Notes: generated by a model from the letters alone, not told the origin. 64,000 bases of DNA from Dysgonomonas sp. Marseille-P4361 (GCF_900343125.1 NZ_OPYL01000009.1:1-64000), one strand, 5' to 3'. Counted from the first letter of the stretch, positions 1 through 11,600 are shown. Numbers and translations are program-made.

Positions 1-13
1 CAACAGCAAGAAA

Positions 14-125
<112 letters not shown>

Positions 126-132
126 TAAAGTC

Positions 133-172
133 AGTAGCGTCTTTTAGTTTAACTAGAGGACGCTACTTTTTT
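133..172 (+). terminator. rRNA operon terminator
   Basis: Inverted repeat AGTAGCGTC (133-141) with GACGCTACT (159-167), the stem extended inward by G-T pairs, followed by six T. It sits just after the 5S gene and would end the rRNA transcript. Confidence 0.9.
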
Positions 173-440
173 GTATATATACACGACCTCTACCATTGAA
201 TATAGACTCTATCCTAATTTTATTACTATCTACACAAACACAAAGACTTTTTTCAGGTCAAAAGCAATAGTAATGCAATGCTTGAGTATAACTGTTTAAT
301 TGTTAGCTGTTTATGTGTAGGTACTTCTTCTTTATAATGTATTTATAGTCAAGTGTTTACAGTGTTCTTTGTAGGTTTAGATATTAAAAAGAGTAAAGAA
401 TAGGAAAGCAGGAATAAAATACAGCTCTTTATAATGAAAT
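173..440. other. Gene-free spacer downstream of the rRNA operon
   Basis: AT-rich spacer between the rRNA terminator and the terminator of the small minus-strand gene. I see no open reading frame with coding character, no tRNA and no repeat here. Confidence 0.5.
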
Positions 441-469
441 AAAAAAGTCCGAAAGTAATTCGGACTTTT
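441..469 (-). terminator. Terminator of the Cys/Lys-rich gene
   Basis: Perfect stem AAAAGTCCGAA with TTCGGACTTTT around a five-base loop; on the minus strand it ends in a run of T. It lies about 20 bases after the stop of the small gene at 490-723 and may serve both directions. Confidence 0.85.
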
Positions 470-489
470 GCAATCTAAGGGATAGATTA

Positions 490-723
490 TTATTTCTTTT
501 TTGTATCAGCTGCTTTTTTTGAAGTACAACAAGATTTTTTGTTAGCATCTTTTTTTGTACATTCTTTTTTGTCTTTTGTACAGCAAGATTTTTTATCAGC
601 TTCTTTTTTAGTACATTCTGTTTTAGCTTTACAACAAGTAGCTTTTTTAGAGTCTTGGGCCATTACTGCTGTAGATCCTAAAAGTGCGATACACATAACA
701 GCAGACATTATAAGTTTTTTCAT
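490..723 (-). CDS. Small exported Cys/Lys-rich repeat protein
   Basis: Predicted 77-residue protein with an N-terminal signal peptide (MKKLIMSAVMCIALLGSTA, cleavage probably after VMA). The mature part is almost entirely Lys, Cys, Thr, Asp and Ala in about 2.5 copies of an 18-residue unit of pattern KK-x-x-CC-x(4)-EC-TKK-x-A-D. It has eight cysteines in three CC pairs and two EC sites. No known family is recognised. The paired cysteines in a highly basic exported peptide suggest metal binding or disulfide chemistry, but that is only inference. It has its own downstream terminator and the next gene is over 100 bases away, so it is probably monocistronic. The low-complexity DNA could mislead gene finders, yet the clean signal peptide and terminator argue that it is real. 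Confidence 0.75.
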   Translation of the reverse strand: MKKLIMSAVMCIALLGSTAVMAQDSKKATCCKAKTECTKKEADKKSCCTKDKKECTKKDANKKSCCTSKKAADTKKK

Positions 724-835
724 ATACGTTATCTTTATTAGTTTTTTAATTTGATTGAAATTTCTTATATCATTGTTTGCAAATATAATCGCATTTTAGT
801 TAAGATAGTATTAACCAAAGTTAAATAATATTATG

Positions 836-2005
836 CTACTCGTAATAGAATTCTCCAAACTCACTTTTTATAATCAACTCTTTTTTATCAGATTTTTCAA
901 CGAATCCAACAACTTGTGCATCAATGTTATATGATTTTGAAATATTTATGATATCTTGAGCATATTGTGAAGGAACATATAATTCCATTCTGTGCCCCAT
1001 ATTGAATACTTTATACATTTCTTTCCAATCTGTTCTGGATTGTTCTTGAATTAGCTTAAATAGTGGTGGTACAGGGAACATGTTATTCTTTGTTATTTTT
1101 ACATTATCGACAAAGTGTAAAACCTTTGCTTGAGCACCTCCAGAGCAGTGAATCATTCCATGCACCACAGAACGGAATTGATCAAGTATCTGTTTGATTA
1201 CAGGAGCGTAAGTACGGGTAGGAGAAAGTACTAGCTTTCCAGCATCTATGTCTAATCCATTTATCTTATCAGTTAATTTCATATTTCCTGAATAAACTAG
1301 ATTCTCAGGAATAGAGGCATCATAGCTTTCTGGATATTTTTTTGCAAGATAATTTGCAAATACATCATGGCGAGCAGATGTTAAGCCATTGCTCCCCATT
1401 CCTCCATTATATTCATTTTCATATGTCGCCTGACCTGAAGACGATAATCCGACTATAACATCTCCATCCTGTATTTTGTCGTTCGAAATAACGTCAGAAC
1501 GTTTCATGCGACATGTTACTGTACTATCTACTATTATTGTACGAACTAGATCGCCCACATCGGCTGTTTCTCCGCCCGTAGGGTAAATATTTACTCCTAG
1601 CTTGGCTAATTCCTCACAAAGTTCGTTTGTGCCATTAATTATAGCCGAAATAACTTCTCCTGGGATAAGCATTTTATTTCTTCCAATTGTAGATGAAAGA
1701 AGTATATTATCTGTAGCTCCAACACATAGAAGGTCATCAATATTCATTATCAGTGCATCCTGAGCAATGCCTTTCCAAATAGATATATCACCTGTTTCTT
1801 TCCAATACATATAGGCAAGAGAAGATTTAGTGCCAGCTCCATCAGCATGCATGATATTGCAATATTCAGGGTCGTTTCCTAAAATATCGGGTATAATCTT
1901 GCAAAAGGCTTTAGGAAAGATGCCTTTGTCAATATTCTTAATTGCATTGTGTACATCTTCTTTAGATGCTGATACTCCTCGTTGATTATATCGTTGGTCG
2001 CTCAT
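836..2005 (-). CDS. purM: Phosphoribosylformylglycinamidine cyclo-ligase (AIR synthase), long Bacteroidota form
   Basis: 389 residues, longer than the roughly 345 of E. coli PurM, as is usual for the Bacteroidota form. PurM closes the imidazole ring of FGAM with ATP to give AIR in de novo purine synthesis. The ATP/substrate loop DGAGTK (residues 55-60) corresponds to the family DGVGTK motif, followed by MNIDDLLCVGA (87-97) and the Gly-rich PTGGETADVGD segment. A two-domain AIRS fold with a C-terminal half running to the end is consistent. The start is ATG at 2005. Its neighbours are an unrelated small gene and a glucokinase, so it looks like a single-gene unit; purH lies far away in this window. 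Confidence 0.88.
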   Translation of the reverse strand: MSDQRYNQRGVSASKEDVHNAIKNIDKGIFPKAFCKIIPDILGNDPEYCNIMHADGAGTKSSLAYMYWKETGDISIWKGIAQDALIMNIDDLLCVGATDNILLSSTIGRNKMLIPGEVISAIINGTNELCEELAKLGVNIYPTGGETADVGDLVRTIIVDSTVTCRMKRSDVISNDKIQDGDVIVGLSSSGQATYENEYNGGMGSNGLTSARHDVFANYLAKKYPESYDASIPENLVYSGNMKLTDKINGLDIDAGKLVLSPTRTYAPVIKQILDQFRSVVHGMIHCSGGAQAKVLHFVDNVKITKNNMFPVPPLFKLIQEQSRTDWKEMYKVFNMGHRMELYVPSQYAQDIINISKSYNIDAQVVGFVEKSDKKELIIKSEFGEFYYE

Positions 2006-2093
2006 GATTACTACAAGAATTTATTGTATTTGATTTTAGTCTACAAAGGTAAATAAAAACAGTATGAATAGAAAATTGTTGCTTGCTAAAGAT

Positions 2094-2124
2094 AACAGCC
2101 TGCAAAGATTACTTTACAGGCTGT
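2094..2124 (-). terminator. Terminator after the glucokinase gene
   Basis: Inverted repeat ACAGCCTGCAAAG / CTTTACAGGCTGT with a four-base loop and one mismatch, about 40 bases after the stop of the ROK kinase gene. The T tract on the minus strand is weak. Confidence 0.55.
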
Positions 2125-2160
2125 ATATTATTTATTTATCAATATTGTATTGTTATGGGA

Positions 2161-3123
2161 TTAGTAATCCTTCACTTCCCAACCAAGCGCACTAGCTCCA
2201 AGTACAGCAGCATCGCTTTCTTTCAATTCAGACATTAATAGTTTAATTTTATTGCGATAAATAGGCAACATGTTTTCTTCCATATGTTTGCGTACCGGAT
2301 CGAAAATGAATTTACCTGATTTAGATAATCCTCCGAAAAGAATAATAGCCTCAGGACTAGAGAACGCAACAAAGTCAGCAAATGATTCGCCTAGAAGTTT
2401 TCCTGTATATTCAAAAATTTCTAAAGCAAGTTTATCTCCTTTTACTGCAGCATCGTATACATCTTTCGATTCTATTGTCTCCAGATCTAACTCTCTAAGT
2501 AAACTAGGTTCTTTTCTTGTTTGAAGGTATTCTTTTGCTGTACGAGCAACTCCCGTAGCAGAAGTGTATGTTTCCAGACAGCCTTTTTTACCACATCCAC
2601 AAACTCTTCCTCCTGGAATAATTGTAGTATGTCCTAGCTCTCCAGCAAATCCGTCATGACCATAAACTAACTGACCATTGATAACAATTCCACTACCTAC
2701 GCCTGTACCTAGAGTGATAACGATAAAGTCTTTCATCCCTCTAGCAGCTCCGTATGTCATTTCACCAATAGCAGCAGCATTAGCGTCATTCGTCAAAGCT
2801 ACAGGAACATTTAGTTTGTCAGTAAGCATTTGCGCTAAAGGAATAACTCCTTTCCAAGGTAGGTTAGGTGCAAACTCGATACATCCAGTAAAGAAGTTTC
2901 CGTTTGGAGCTCCAACACCTATTCCTTTAATACTACTCGAACCTCCAACCTGATCTATAATTTCTTGTACGCTAGCAGACAGATTACTAATGTAGTCGTT
3001 AATTTCTTTATAAGTACCAGTTTTTATTGAACCTTGATTTATAATATGACCTCTCTTATCTACGACGCCAAAAATAGTGTTAGTTCCACCGATATCAATA
3101 CCAATTGCATATGGTTTTTCCAT
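2161..3123 (-). CDS. ROK-family glucokinase
   Basis: 320 residues. It phosphorylates glucose (ROK family) with ATP at the head of glycolysis in the cytoplasm. Phosphate loop DIGGTNT at residues 10-16, catalytic Asp in TNDANAAAIG (Asp113), sugar-binding E-x-G-H (Glu162, His165) and the ROK zinc site C-G-C-G-K-K-G-C (Cys175, 177, 182). Glucose specificity is inferred from similarity to bacterial GlcK; ManNAc or fructose kinases share the motifs. The start is placed at ATG 3123 because the in-frame upstream codon at 3129 is TTG and two codons earlier adds nothing conserved. Flanked by purM and meaB with long gaps, so probably its own transcript. Confidence 0.88.
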   Translation of the reverse strand: MEKPYAIGIDIGGTNTIFGVVDKRGHIINQGSIKTGTYKEINDYISNLSASVQEIIDQVGGSSSIKGIGVGAPNGNFFTGCIEFAPNLPWKGVIPLAQMLTDKLNVPVALTNDANAAAIGEMTYGAARGMKDFIVITLGTGVGSGIVINGQLVYGHDGFAGELGHTTIIPGGRVCGCGKKGCLETYTSATGVARTAKEYLQTRKEPSLLRELDLETIESKDVYDAAVKGDKLALEIFEYTGKLLGESFADFVAFSSPEAIILFGGLSKSGKFIFDPVRKHMEENMLPIYRNKIKLLMSELKESDAAVLGASALGWEVKDY

Positions 3124-3255
3124 GATCAATTATATGTTAATTTTACAATGATGTTATTTCATTTTATTTAGTGATACAAATATAATCTTTTTCGAAAAAA
3201 AACGGGCTTCTTGAGAGGCAATATTATGCATAAAAAAGCTCTAAATATTAATATT

Positions 3256-4347
3256 TTAGTGTTTTAGATAAATATCTAATACTTTATTTGCTGCAGCAAA
3301 AGAACTGATTTGTGAACTTAAGATTTGTTGCTCTAAAGATTTCAATTCCTGCTGTATTTTTGGATTGTTGTAAAAATTGCTCTTAAGTTGTTCATTTATA
3401 GATTCGTACATCCAATATTTAGCTTGTTCATTTCGTCTGTATTCAAAATATCCATTGTTCTTCACAAAAGTTATATATTCTTCTATCATATCCCAGACTT
3501 CTGCAATCCCTATTTCGTAATATCCGGAATAGGTTAGTACTTTAGGAGACCATCCAGAATCGGGTAGGGGGAATAGGTGTAAAGCATTTTTGAAGTGGCT
3601 TTGTGCCAATTTAGCTTTATCAATATTATTTCCGTCAGCTTTATTTATGACAATGCCATCAGCCATTTCCATAATGCCGCGCTTTATACCTTGCAATTCA
3701 TCACCAGTTCCAGCAAGTTGGATCAATAAAAAGAAGTCTACCATAGAATGTACAGCTGTCTCAGATTGACCTACACCAACAGTTTCAACAATGATTCTAT
3801 TAAAGCCGGCAGCTTCACAAAGAATGATTGTTTCTCTAGTTTTTCTAGCAACTCCACCTAAGGATCCGGCAGAAGGAGAGGGGCGTATGAAAGCGTTCTT
3901 TTCTGTAGATAATCTTTCCATACGGGTTTTATCTCCCAAAATACTTCCTTTTGTAACTTCGCTGGATGGATCGATAGCTAATACTGCTAACTTATTATTT
4001 CCTTTAAGAATATGCATTCCGAATGAATCGATAGAAGTACTTTTTCCAGCACCGGGAACACCTGTAATACCAATTCTGACAGAATCGCCTGTATAAGGTA
4101 GACATTTTTCAATAACTTCTTGGGCTATAGGATAATGATCAGGATTAGAACTCTCTATAAGTGTTACAGCTTGCCCTAGAATACTTATATTTCCTTTTCG
4201 AATTCCTTCCACATATTCTGAAACAGTATATGATTTGCGTTTAAATTTTTTGAAATTATTTAGATAAGGATTAACTGAGGGTTGTTCTGATGTTCCTTTA
4301 TTTACTCGTAATCCTTGAAATTGTTTATCATTTTCAATATGGTCCAT
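3256..4347 (-). CDS. meaB: MeaB/ArgK-type G-protein chaperone of methylmalonyl-CoA mutase
   Basis: 363 residues. MeaB loads and protects the B12-dependent methylmalonyl-CoA mutase using GTP. Visible are Walker A GVPGAGKST (residues 96-104), the IDPSS element (125-129), the G3 stretch ETVGVGQSE (188-196) and the guanine-specificity motif NKAD (235-238); the C-terminal helices are the dimerisation arm of the family. The mutase subunits (mutA/mutB) are not in this window, where the family gene usually sits beside them. Together with sucCD elsewhere in the window it fits a succinate-to-propionate pathway, which is inference. Start ATG at 4347. Confidence 0.9.
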   Translation of the reverse strand: MDHIENDKQFQGLRVNKGTSEQPSVNPYLNNFKKFKRKSYTVSEYVEGIRKGNISILGQAVTLIESSNPDHYPIAQEVIEKCLPYTGDSVRIGITGVPGAGKSTSIDSFGMHILKGNNKLAVLAIDPSSEVTKGSILGDKTRMERLSTEKNAFIRPSPSAGSLGGVARKTRETIILCEAAGFNRIIVETVGVGQSETAVHSMVDFFLLIQLAGTGDELQGIKRGIMEMADGIVINKADGNNIDKAKLAQSHFKNALHLFPLPDSGWSPKVLTYSGYYEIGIAEVWDMIEEYITFVKNNGYFEYRRNEQAKYWMYESINEQLKSNFYNNPKIQQELKSLEQQILSSQISSFAAANKVLDIYLKH

Positions 4348-4541
4348 GATGCTTATTGTATTTATAGTGTTAGAACTTAATTGAAATGTAAATATACAAA
4401 TAAAATAGGGACTTCAATTTGAATATCTTTCTTAAAACTAAAATGTTTATTTCTGTAATTAAACATAATAGTAATTATGTAACTTTTGAGTGTGGAAAAG
4501 AATTACTCGAATTTTACGATAATTAGGAATATTAAATAAAT

Positions 4542-4578
4542 AAAGAAGGTCTGTGAATAGTACTCACAGACCTTCTTT
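4542..4578 (-). terminator. Terminator of the gyrA-TPR unit
   Basis: Perfect 15-bp stem AAAGAAGGTCTGTGA / TCACAGACCTTCTTT with a seven-base loop and T-rich flanks on both strands, 22 bases past the stop of the TPR gene. Confidence 0.9.
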
Positions 4579-4600
4579 ATTTTATATATCAGTTTATATA

Positions 4601-5890
4601 TTATAGACCTAATTCTTTATCAATAGCTTCTAGTTCTTTAGATTTATCAATCTTCAATAAACTCAAATTGTAATATACATTTTGTAGTTTAGTTAAAGCT
4701 AATCTAATATCAGCTTGATCTGCGTTACGAGCTCTTAATAAGTCTGTATATTTTTCTAGATATGGCAGAGCTTTCAGATATAAAGCAGATGTTTTTTCAT
4801 CAAGTTCAGCTTGTTCTTTTCTGTTTGTAGTTTGTCCAGCAACTTCTTTCATATCTTGAGCTTGAAGTACATATAGAACACCAACTCCTTCTAATGCTTT
4901 CTCACAGTTCTCATCAGCATTTAAAGCTGCTAAATAAGTAGGTTCTGCATTAGTATAATCCTTTTGTTCTGCATATAATGATGCTTTTACAGTCATCAGG
5001 TCGCAAGTATTATTAGGATCGTTTGCAATAGCTTGATCTAGATATGTAAGTGCATCTTGTATTCTGCCACCTTTGATATATTCATTAATCAAGTTAGAAG
5101 TAAAGAATACATTATCAGGGAAAAGTTGAGCTCCTTTTGCTAATACATTAGAGAAAGATACGCTATCATTTTTAGTTTTATACTCAGCAGCAAGTAATTC
5201 ATATGGATCACTTTCTTTGTAAGCTGAATTCGGTGCATATCCTTCATCAATAATTTTATTTAAAAGTCTGATAGCACGATCGTGTTCTTGAGCTTGAACA
5301 GCGCTAATAGATGCATAATACTTAATCACATGGTAAGTATTAGCTGTATCAAGAGGGTTGATAAGTGGTAATTTACTGTCTTTGAACATATCAAGATTTG
5401 GCATTTCCCAGTAGATTTCGAAGAAATCAGCAGCCTTCTTAAAATCTTGCTTGTCATTGTAATAAATACCTCCATTTATATAATATCCATGAGCACTTCT
5501 TAGGTTTTTTTGGATATCGTCTCTTACTTTATTCTTAACTTTTCCTTTACTGTCAGGAAGTTGTCCTAATTCATCTGCCTTAACATATGGAGCATACATA
5601 TTGTATAGCCCAGTATACATTGCAGCTTCGTCCGAACCTTTACCTGTTGCATCTTTCAAAGATTCTATTGTTCTTTGATCATCAAATACTTTATACTCAA
5701 TGTCTCCAGCTATTTTCCATGTCTCCGGATCTGTAGCTGTTTCAGGATTATCTAAAGCTGGTTTAATTAAATCTCTAGCTTCCTGGATGTTATTTTTCAT
5801 TGCCGATTTAGCATCTTTCACTGCTTTCTTTTGAGCAAAAGAAAAAGAAGCTAATAAGCACAATGATGTTACAAATAAAATACGTTTCAT
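4601..5890 (-). CDS. Exported tetratricopeptide-repeat protein
   Basis: 429 residues beginning with a signal peptide (MKRILFVTSLCLLASFSFA, cut before QKK). The rest is helical with TPR-type repeats, clearest around residues 215-345 (for example ALTYLDQAIANDPNN and AEPTYLAALNADENC). It follows gyrA by 25 bases on the same strand and shares its terminator, so the two are probably cotranscribed. TPR proteins of this sort are common beside gyrA in Bacteroidales as I remember it. A periplasmic scaffolding role is likely but no specific partner can be named. Confidence 0.8.
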   Translation of the reverse strand: MKRILFVTSLCLLASFSFAQKKAVKDAKSAMKNNIQEARDLIKPALDNPETATDPETWKIAGDIEYKVFDDQRTIESLKDATGKGSDEAAMYTGLYNMYAPYVKADELGQLPDSKGKVKNKVRDDIQKNLRSAHGYYINGGIYYNDKQDFKKAADFFEIYWEMPNLDMFKDSKLPLINPLDTANTYHVIKYYASISAVQAQEHDRAIRLLNKIIDEGYAPNSAYKESDPYELLAAEYKTKNDSVSFSNVLAKGAQLFPDNVFFTSNLINEYIKGGRIQDALTYLDQAIANDPNNTCDLMTVKASLYAEQKDYTNAEPTYLAALNADENCEKALEGVGVLYVLQAQDMKEVAGQTTNRKEQAELDEKTSALYLKALPYLEKYTDLLRARNADQADIRLALTKLQNVYYNLSLLKIDKSKELEAIDKELGL

Positions 5891-5915
5891 AAGTTTTTTA
5901 TTTTAATAATTGTGT

Positions 5916-8498
5916 TTAATTGTTTGTTTCATTATTAATTTCCTCTATTCCATCAGTTGAAATATTTTCATCTATTTCGTCTGTTTCTGTCTCTGAATCG
6001 ACTTTACATACTGATGCTATTTCGTCGTTTCTCTTTCCTAGATTGATGAGTCTAACTCCTTGAGTAGCTCGTCCCATGGTGCGAATATCTGAAACTTTTA
6101 GACGAATTGTAATACCAGACTTGTTAATAATCATTAAATCGTTATCGTCTGTAACACTATTTATAGAAACAAGCTTACCTGTTTTGTCTGTAATGTTTAA
6201 AGTCTTAACTCCTTTACCTCCGCGACTGGTAATACGATATACAGGAATAATTTCGCCATTTTCGTCAAGGATCTCGTTGCCTTCTTCATCCTTTTCATTC
6301 AGATTGGTGCGTTTTCCATATCCTTGTTCCGATACTACCATAATAGTATTCGTTGCTTGTGCTTCTTTAGACATAGCAATCATACCTACAATTTCGTCTT
6401 GTCCGTCTTCGTCAATGCGCATACCTCTAACTCCTGTAGCGGTACGTCCCATTTCTCTTACTTCTGATTCATGGAAACGAATAGCCCTACCATTACGATT
6501 TGCAAGAAGAACTTCGCTATCGCCATCTGTCATCAATACGTCTATAACTTTGTCATCTTCGCGTATAGTTATGGCATTTACACCATTCTGACGAGGACGA
6601 GAATAAGCTTCCAGCTTAGTTTTCTTAACAACACCTTGTTTGGTACAGAATAGCAGATAGTGAGTATTCAGATAATCTGCATCACTGAATCCTCTAACTC
6701 GGATAAAGGCAGTAGCTTTATCATCGGATTCTATATTCAAAAGATTTTGAATAGCTCTTCCTTTCGAATTTTTAGTTCCTTCAGGGATATCAAATACACG
6801 TAGCCAGTAACATTTACCTTTCTGAGTGAAAAGCAGAATGTAATTGTGCATAGATGCCGGATAGATGTGCTCAATAAAATCTTCGTCGCGAGTCTCAGAA
6901 CCTTTGGCTCCTACTCCACCTCTGTTTTGAGCTCTAAATTCTGTTAATGGTGTACGTTTGATATAACCTAAATGAGATACAGTGATGATCATTTCATCAT
7001 TTGCATAGAAATCTTCAGGGTTTAGTTCTTCTGAAGCGTAAACAATTTCTGTGCGGCGTGCATCACCATATTTATCTTTAATTTCAATTAATTCATCTTT
7101 AATAACTTGCATTAAAAGATCTTCGTTTGATAGAATTTCGTTTAAGTAAGCAATTAATTTCAGAATTTCTTCATATTCATTTCTTAACTTATCTTGCTCT
7201 AGACCAGTCAATTGCCTTAATCTCATTTCGACGATTGCACGTGCTTGAATTTCGCTAAGACTAAATCTGTTAATTAAACCTTCGATAGCTTCTTGAGGTG
7301 ATTTTGATCCTCTGATAATAGCTATAACTTCGTCAATATTGTCTGAAGCAATAATCAAACCTTCAAGAATATGAGCTCTTTCTTCAGCCTTACGTAGATC
7401 GAATCGAGTACGACGAGTAACTACATCTACTCTGTGATCTACGAATAAGGAGATCATATCCTTTAGATTCAATGTTCTAGGTCGTCCATTGACAAGAGCA
7501 ATGTTGTTAATGCTAAAAGATGATTGTAAGGCAGTTAGCTTATATAGTTTGTTAAGGACTACATTTGCATTTGCATCACGTTTAACATCTACAACAATGC
7601 GCATACCTTGACGGTCTGACTCATCGTTTACATTACTGATCCCTTCCAGTCTTTTTTCACCAACAAGGTCTGCAATGTGTTTAATCAGTTCTGCTTTATT
7701 AACAAGATAAGGAATTTCGGTAATTACGATTTTTTCATGATTACCTTCCATTTCTATCTCGGCACGTCCACGCATTACTACACGTCCACGACCTGTTTCG
7801 AAAGCATCTTTAACTCCCTGATAACCATAGATGAAACCTCCTGATGGAAAGTCCGGAGCTTTTATGTATTCAATAAGACCTTCTGTGTCTATATCTCTGT
7901 TGTCAATATAAGCGATAGTGGCATTGATAGCCTCTGTCATATTGTGTGGAGCCATGTTTGTAGCCATACCTACAGCAATACCCGAAGCTCCGTTTATAAG
8001 CAGATTTGGTATACGTGTAGGAAGAACTGTAGGCTCTTTCAGTGTGTCATCAAAGTTCAGCTGAAAATCGACTGTTTCTTTGTCGATATCTTTTAGCATT
8101 TCTTCAGCTAAACGACTCAAACGAGCTTCGGTATAACGCATGGCTGCAGGGCTGTCTCCATCGACACTACCCATATTACCTTGACCATCTACCAAAAGAT
8201 AACGCATGCTCCACTCTTGAGCCATACGTACCATTGCAAAATATACAGAAGAGTCTCCATGAGGATGGTACTTACCTAGTACTTCCCCCACAATTCTTGC
8301 TGATTTTTTATGTGGTTTATTTGAGTTGTTTCCTAATTCATTCATACCAAATAGGATACGACGGTGTACAGGTTTAAATCCGTCCCTTACATCAGGCAAT
8401 GCTCTGGAAACGATAACCGACATTGAATAGTCAATGTAGGCTGATTTCATTTCATCCTCGATGTTTATCCTAATAATTCTGTCTTCTGTCTCTGCCAT
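5916..8498 (-). CDS. gyrA: DNA gyrase subunit A
   Basis: 860 residues, the breakage-reunion and DNA-wrapping subunit of gyrase. The active-site tyrosine is Tyr122 in RYTEARL, at the E. coli number. The quinolone-determining region reads [10 protein letters not shown] (78-87): Ser83 is wild type and position 87 is Phe rather than the enterobacterial Asp; I believe this is normal for Bacteroidota. A GyrA-box-like [10 protein letters not shown] starts the C-terminal pinwheel (about 500 onward), and the tail is acidic. The TPR gene follows closely. gyrB is not in the window. Confidence 0.97.
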   Translation of the reverse strand: MAETEDRIIRINIEDEMKSAYIDYSMSVIVSRALPDVRDGFKPVHRRILFGMNELGNNSNKPHKKSARIVGEVLGKYHPHGDSSVYFAMVRMAQEWSMRYLLVDGQGNMGSVDGDSPAAMRYTEARLSRLAEEMLKDIDKETVDFQLNFDDTLKEPTVLPTRIPNLLINGASGIAVGMATNMAPHNMTEAINATIAYIDNRDIDTEGLIEYIKAPDFPSGGFIYGYQGVKDAFETGRGRVVMRGRAEIEMEGNHEKIVITEIPYLVNKAELIKHIADLVGEKRLEGISNVNDESDRQGMRIVVDVKRDANANVVLNKLYKLTALQSSFSINNIALVNGRPRTLNLKDMISLFVDHRVDVVTRRTRFDLRKAEERAHILEGLIIASDNIDEVIAIIRGSKSPQEAIEGLINRFSLSEIQARAIVEMRLRQLTGLEQDKLRNEYEEILKLIAYLNEILSNEDLLMQVIKDELIEIKDKYGDARRTEIVYASEELNPEDFYANDEMIITVSHLGYIKRTPLTEFRAQNRGGVGAKGSETRDEDFIEHIYPASMHNYILLFTQKGKCYWLRVFDIPEGTKNSKGRAIQNLLNIESDDKATAFIRVRGFSDADYLNTHYLLFCTKQGVVKKTKLEAYSRPRQNGVNAITIREDDKVIDVLMTDGDSEVLLANRNGRAIRFHESEVREMGRTATGVRGMRIDEDGQDEIVGMIAMSKEAQATNTIMVVSEQGYGKRTNLNEKDEEGNEILDENGEIIPVYRITSRGGKGVKTLNITDKTGKLVSINSVTDDNDLMIINKSGITIRLKVSDIRTMGRATQGVRLINLGKRNDEIASVCKVDSETETDEIDENISTDGIEEINNETNN

Positions 8499-8608
8499 TA
8501 TTTTTGATAAATTTTTATTTCCAATAAATTTGCGTAAGAGCTTTTTATAGTATCAAAAAAGCATGCTAAGATACGAAATTTGTTTGTATTGAGAAAATAT
8601 TAGTAAAG

Positions 8609-8646
8609 CAAAAAGCCCGAAGGTATTACTTTCCTTCAGGCTTTTT
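8609..8646 (-). terminator. Terminator of the secA unit
   Basis: Stem AAAAAGCC-CGAAGG with CCTTC-AGGCTTTTT around a short loop, 30 bases after the secA stop and ending in T on the minus strand. Confidence 0.85.
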
Positions 8647-8674
8647 ATTAACTAATTAAAATATCTTTTATGTC

Positions 8675-11600
8675 TTATTCATCACGTCCGTGGCAGTTCT
8701 TATATTTCTTGCCACTTCCACAGAAACAAGGTTCATTTCTTCCCGGTTTTTTGTCAACATGTATCGGAGCTGTTGGTCTTGGTCTTTCAGGACCTTGAGG
8801 TTCTCCTGCTTGTCCGCTTCTAGGCTCCATGTCGTTGCGTTCTGTTCTGTAGCGACTATAATCGGTTTTTTGTTCAGGAGCTGCCTGACGCACTTCTTCC
8901 GGTTCTCGCACAGGTATTTGACCTCTCATCAATATGGTTACAGCCTTGTTGTTAATAACGTTAACCATTGATTTGAATAAATTGAATGATTCTAACTTGT
9001 AGATCAATAGAGGATCTTTTTGCTCATAACTAGCATTCTGAACAGATTGACGTAGATCATCCATTGCTCGTAGATGCTCTTTCCATTCTTCATCGATTGT
9101 GTGAAGCACAATAGACTTCTCAAAAGATTTGATAATATCTTTTGATTCAGAATTATATGCATCTTTTAGATTACAAGAGATGTTGTAAACTCGCTTACCA
9201 TCAGTAATAGGGATAAGAATATTCTCAAATTTATCTCCTTGCTCTTCATAAACTTGTTTGATTACAGGATTAGCAATATCTGCTAAACGGTCCATTTTGC
9301 TCTTGAAGTTAGAAACAGCTTTTTCGTATACTTCATCAGTAAGATTCTCAGATTTTGAAGAACGGAATTTCGCTTCATCAAATGGTAATTCCATTGCAAA
9401 CAGACGGTATACATCCATTTTCAAATCTTCGTAATCTAGAGTGTCAGCATGTTGTTCTACTAAGTTTACTGCAGAATCGTAGAACATATTAACGATATCG
9501 ATTCCGATACGTTCTCCCATCAAGGCATGACGACGACGTTTGTAGATAACTTCACGTTGTGCATTCATAACGTCATCATATTCGAGCAAACGTTTACGAA
9601 TACCGAAGTTATTTTCTTCAACTTTCTTCTGAGCTCTTTCTACAGACTTGCTAAGCATATTATGCTCAAGCATTTCTCCTTCTTTGAAGCCCATACGATC
9701 CATCATTCCGGCAATACGTTCCGAAGCAAATAGACGCATCAAATCGTCTTCAAGAGAGATATAGAATACTGAAGATCCCGGGTCTCCCTGACGTCCTGCA
9801 CGTCCACGTAACTGACGGTCGACACGACGAGACTCGTGACGCTCTGTACCAATAATAGCAAGACCTCCAGCTTCTTTTACACTAGGTGCAAGCTTGATGT
9901 CGGTACCACGACCAGCCATATTGGTAGCGATGGTTACAGCTCCCGGTTGTCCGGCTGTAGCAACCACTTCTGCTTCTCTTTGGTGCAATTTAGCATTCAA
10001 TACGTTATGCTTAATCTTGCGCATTGTTAGCATCTTGCTTAACAATTCGGATATTTCGACAGAGGTAGTACCCACAAGAACAGCGCGTCCTTGTTCTACT
10101 AAGTCGACAATCTCTTGAATTACAGCGTTATATTTTTCACGTTTAGTCTTGTAGATACGGTCATTCATATCAATACGGGCAATTGGCCTGTTGGTAGGAA
10201 TAACTACAACGTCTAACTTATAGATGTTCCACAACTCACCAGCTTCTGTTTCGGCAGTACCTGTCATACCGGCTAGTTTGTTGTACATACGGAAATAATT
10301 CTGTAATGTAACTGTTGCAAATGTTTGAGTTGCAGCTTCTACTTTAACTCTTTCTTTTGCTTCTATCGCTTGATGAAGACCATCAGAATAACGACGTCCG
10401 TCCATGATACGGCCAGTCTGTTCGTCTACAATCATTACCTTATTGTCTACAACTACATATTCGTCATCTCTTTCGAATAGAGAGTATGCTTTAAGTAATT
10501 GGTTAACAGTGTGAACGCGCTCAGATTTGATAGAGTAATTTTGCATCAACTCATCTTTCTTCTCAGCTCTTTCAGAGTCATTTAAGTTGATATTCTCTAG
10601 CTCAGAAAGTTGCGATCCTATATCAGGAAGAACAAAGAATTGAGGGTCATCTGAATTTCCAGTAAGCAAGTCAATACCCTTATCTGTTAGTTCGATACTG
10701 TTATTTTTTTCATCGATAATAAAATACAGTTCATCTGTAACAATATGCATATTACGCATTTGTTCAGCCATATAATGTTCTTCGGTCTTAAGCATTGCTG
10801 CTTTGATTCCCGGTTCACTTAAGAATTTGATGAGTGGCTTATTCTTAGGTAGTCCTTTGAATGAACGGTATAATAATAGAGCTCCTTCTTCTTGTTCTTT
10901 TTTATCTTCCGAAGCCATTTTAGATTTTGCTTCAGCAAGTAATTTAGTACAAAGGTCTCTTTGCGCTTTTACAATAATTTCTACACGTGGACGGAACTCT
11001 TCAAAAAGTTGTTGATCTCCCTTAGGAGTTGGTCCTGATATGATTAGAGGGGTACGAGCATCATCGATCAGTACCGAGTCAACCTCGTCGACAATAGCAA
11101 AGTTATGTTTGCGTTGTACTAAATCTGATGGGCTGATAGCCATATTGTCACGCAGGTAGTCGAAACCAAATTCGTTGTTTGTACCGAATGTGATATCTGC
11201 TAAATAAGCCTGACGACGACCTTCCGAGTTCGGTTGGTGTTTGTCTATACAGTCAACAGATAGTCCGTTGAACATGTAGATTGGTCCCATCCATTCAGAG
11301 TCACGTTTTGCCAGATAGTCATTTACTGTTACAACGTGAACACCTTCACCTGTTAAGGCATTAAGGAATACAGGTAAAGTTCCTACAAGGGTTTTTCCTT
11401 CCCCTGTAGCCATTTCGGCAATTTTACCTTTATGCAGTACAACTCCACCAAATAATTGTACATCGTAGTGGATCATTTCCCAAACGATTTCATTACCTCC
11501 GGCTACCCAATGGTTTTGGTAGATTGCTTTATCTCCATCGATGCGTACGAAGTCATGATCTTCTGCTAATTTACGATCGAAGTCAGTTGCTGTAACTTCT

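Noticed and set aside
8042-8377. A long plus-strand open frame opposite gyrA
   Set aside because: It is the shadow of a strongly conserved gene on the other strand and has no coding features of its own.
5916-8498. Phe at GyrA position 87 as a quinolone-resistance substitution
   Set aside because: Bacteroidota GyrA normally differs from enterobacteria at this place as I recall, and Ser83 is wild type, so there is no evidence for acquired resistance.
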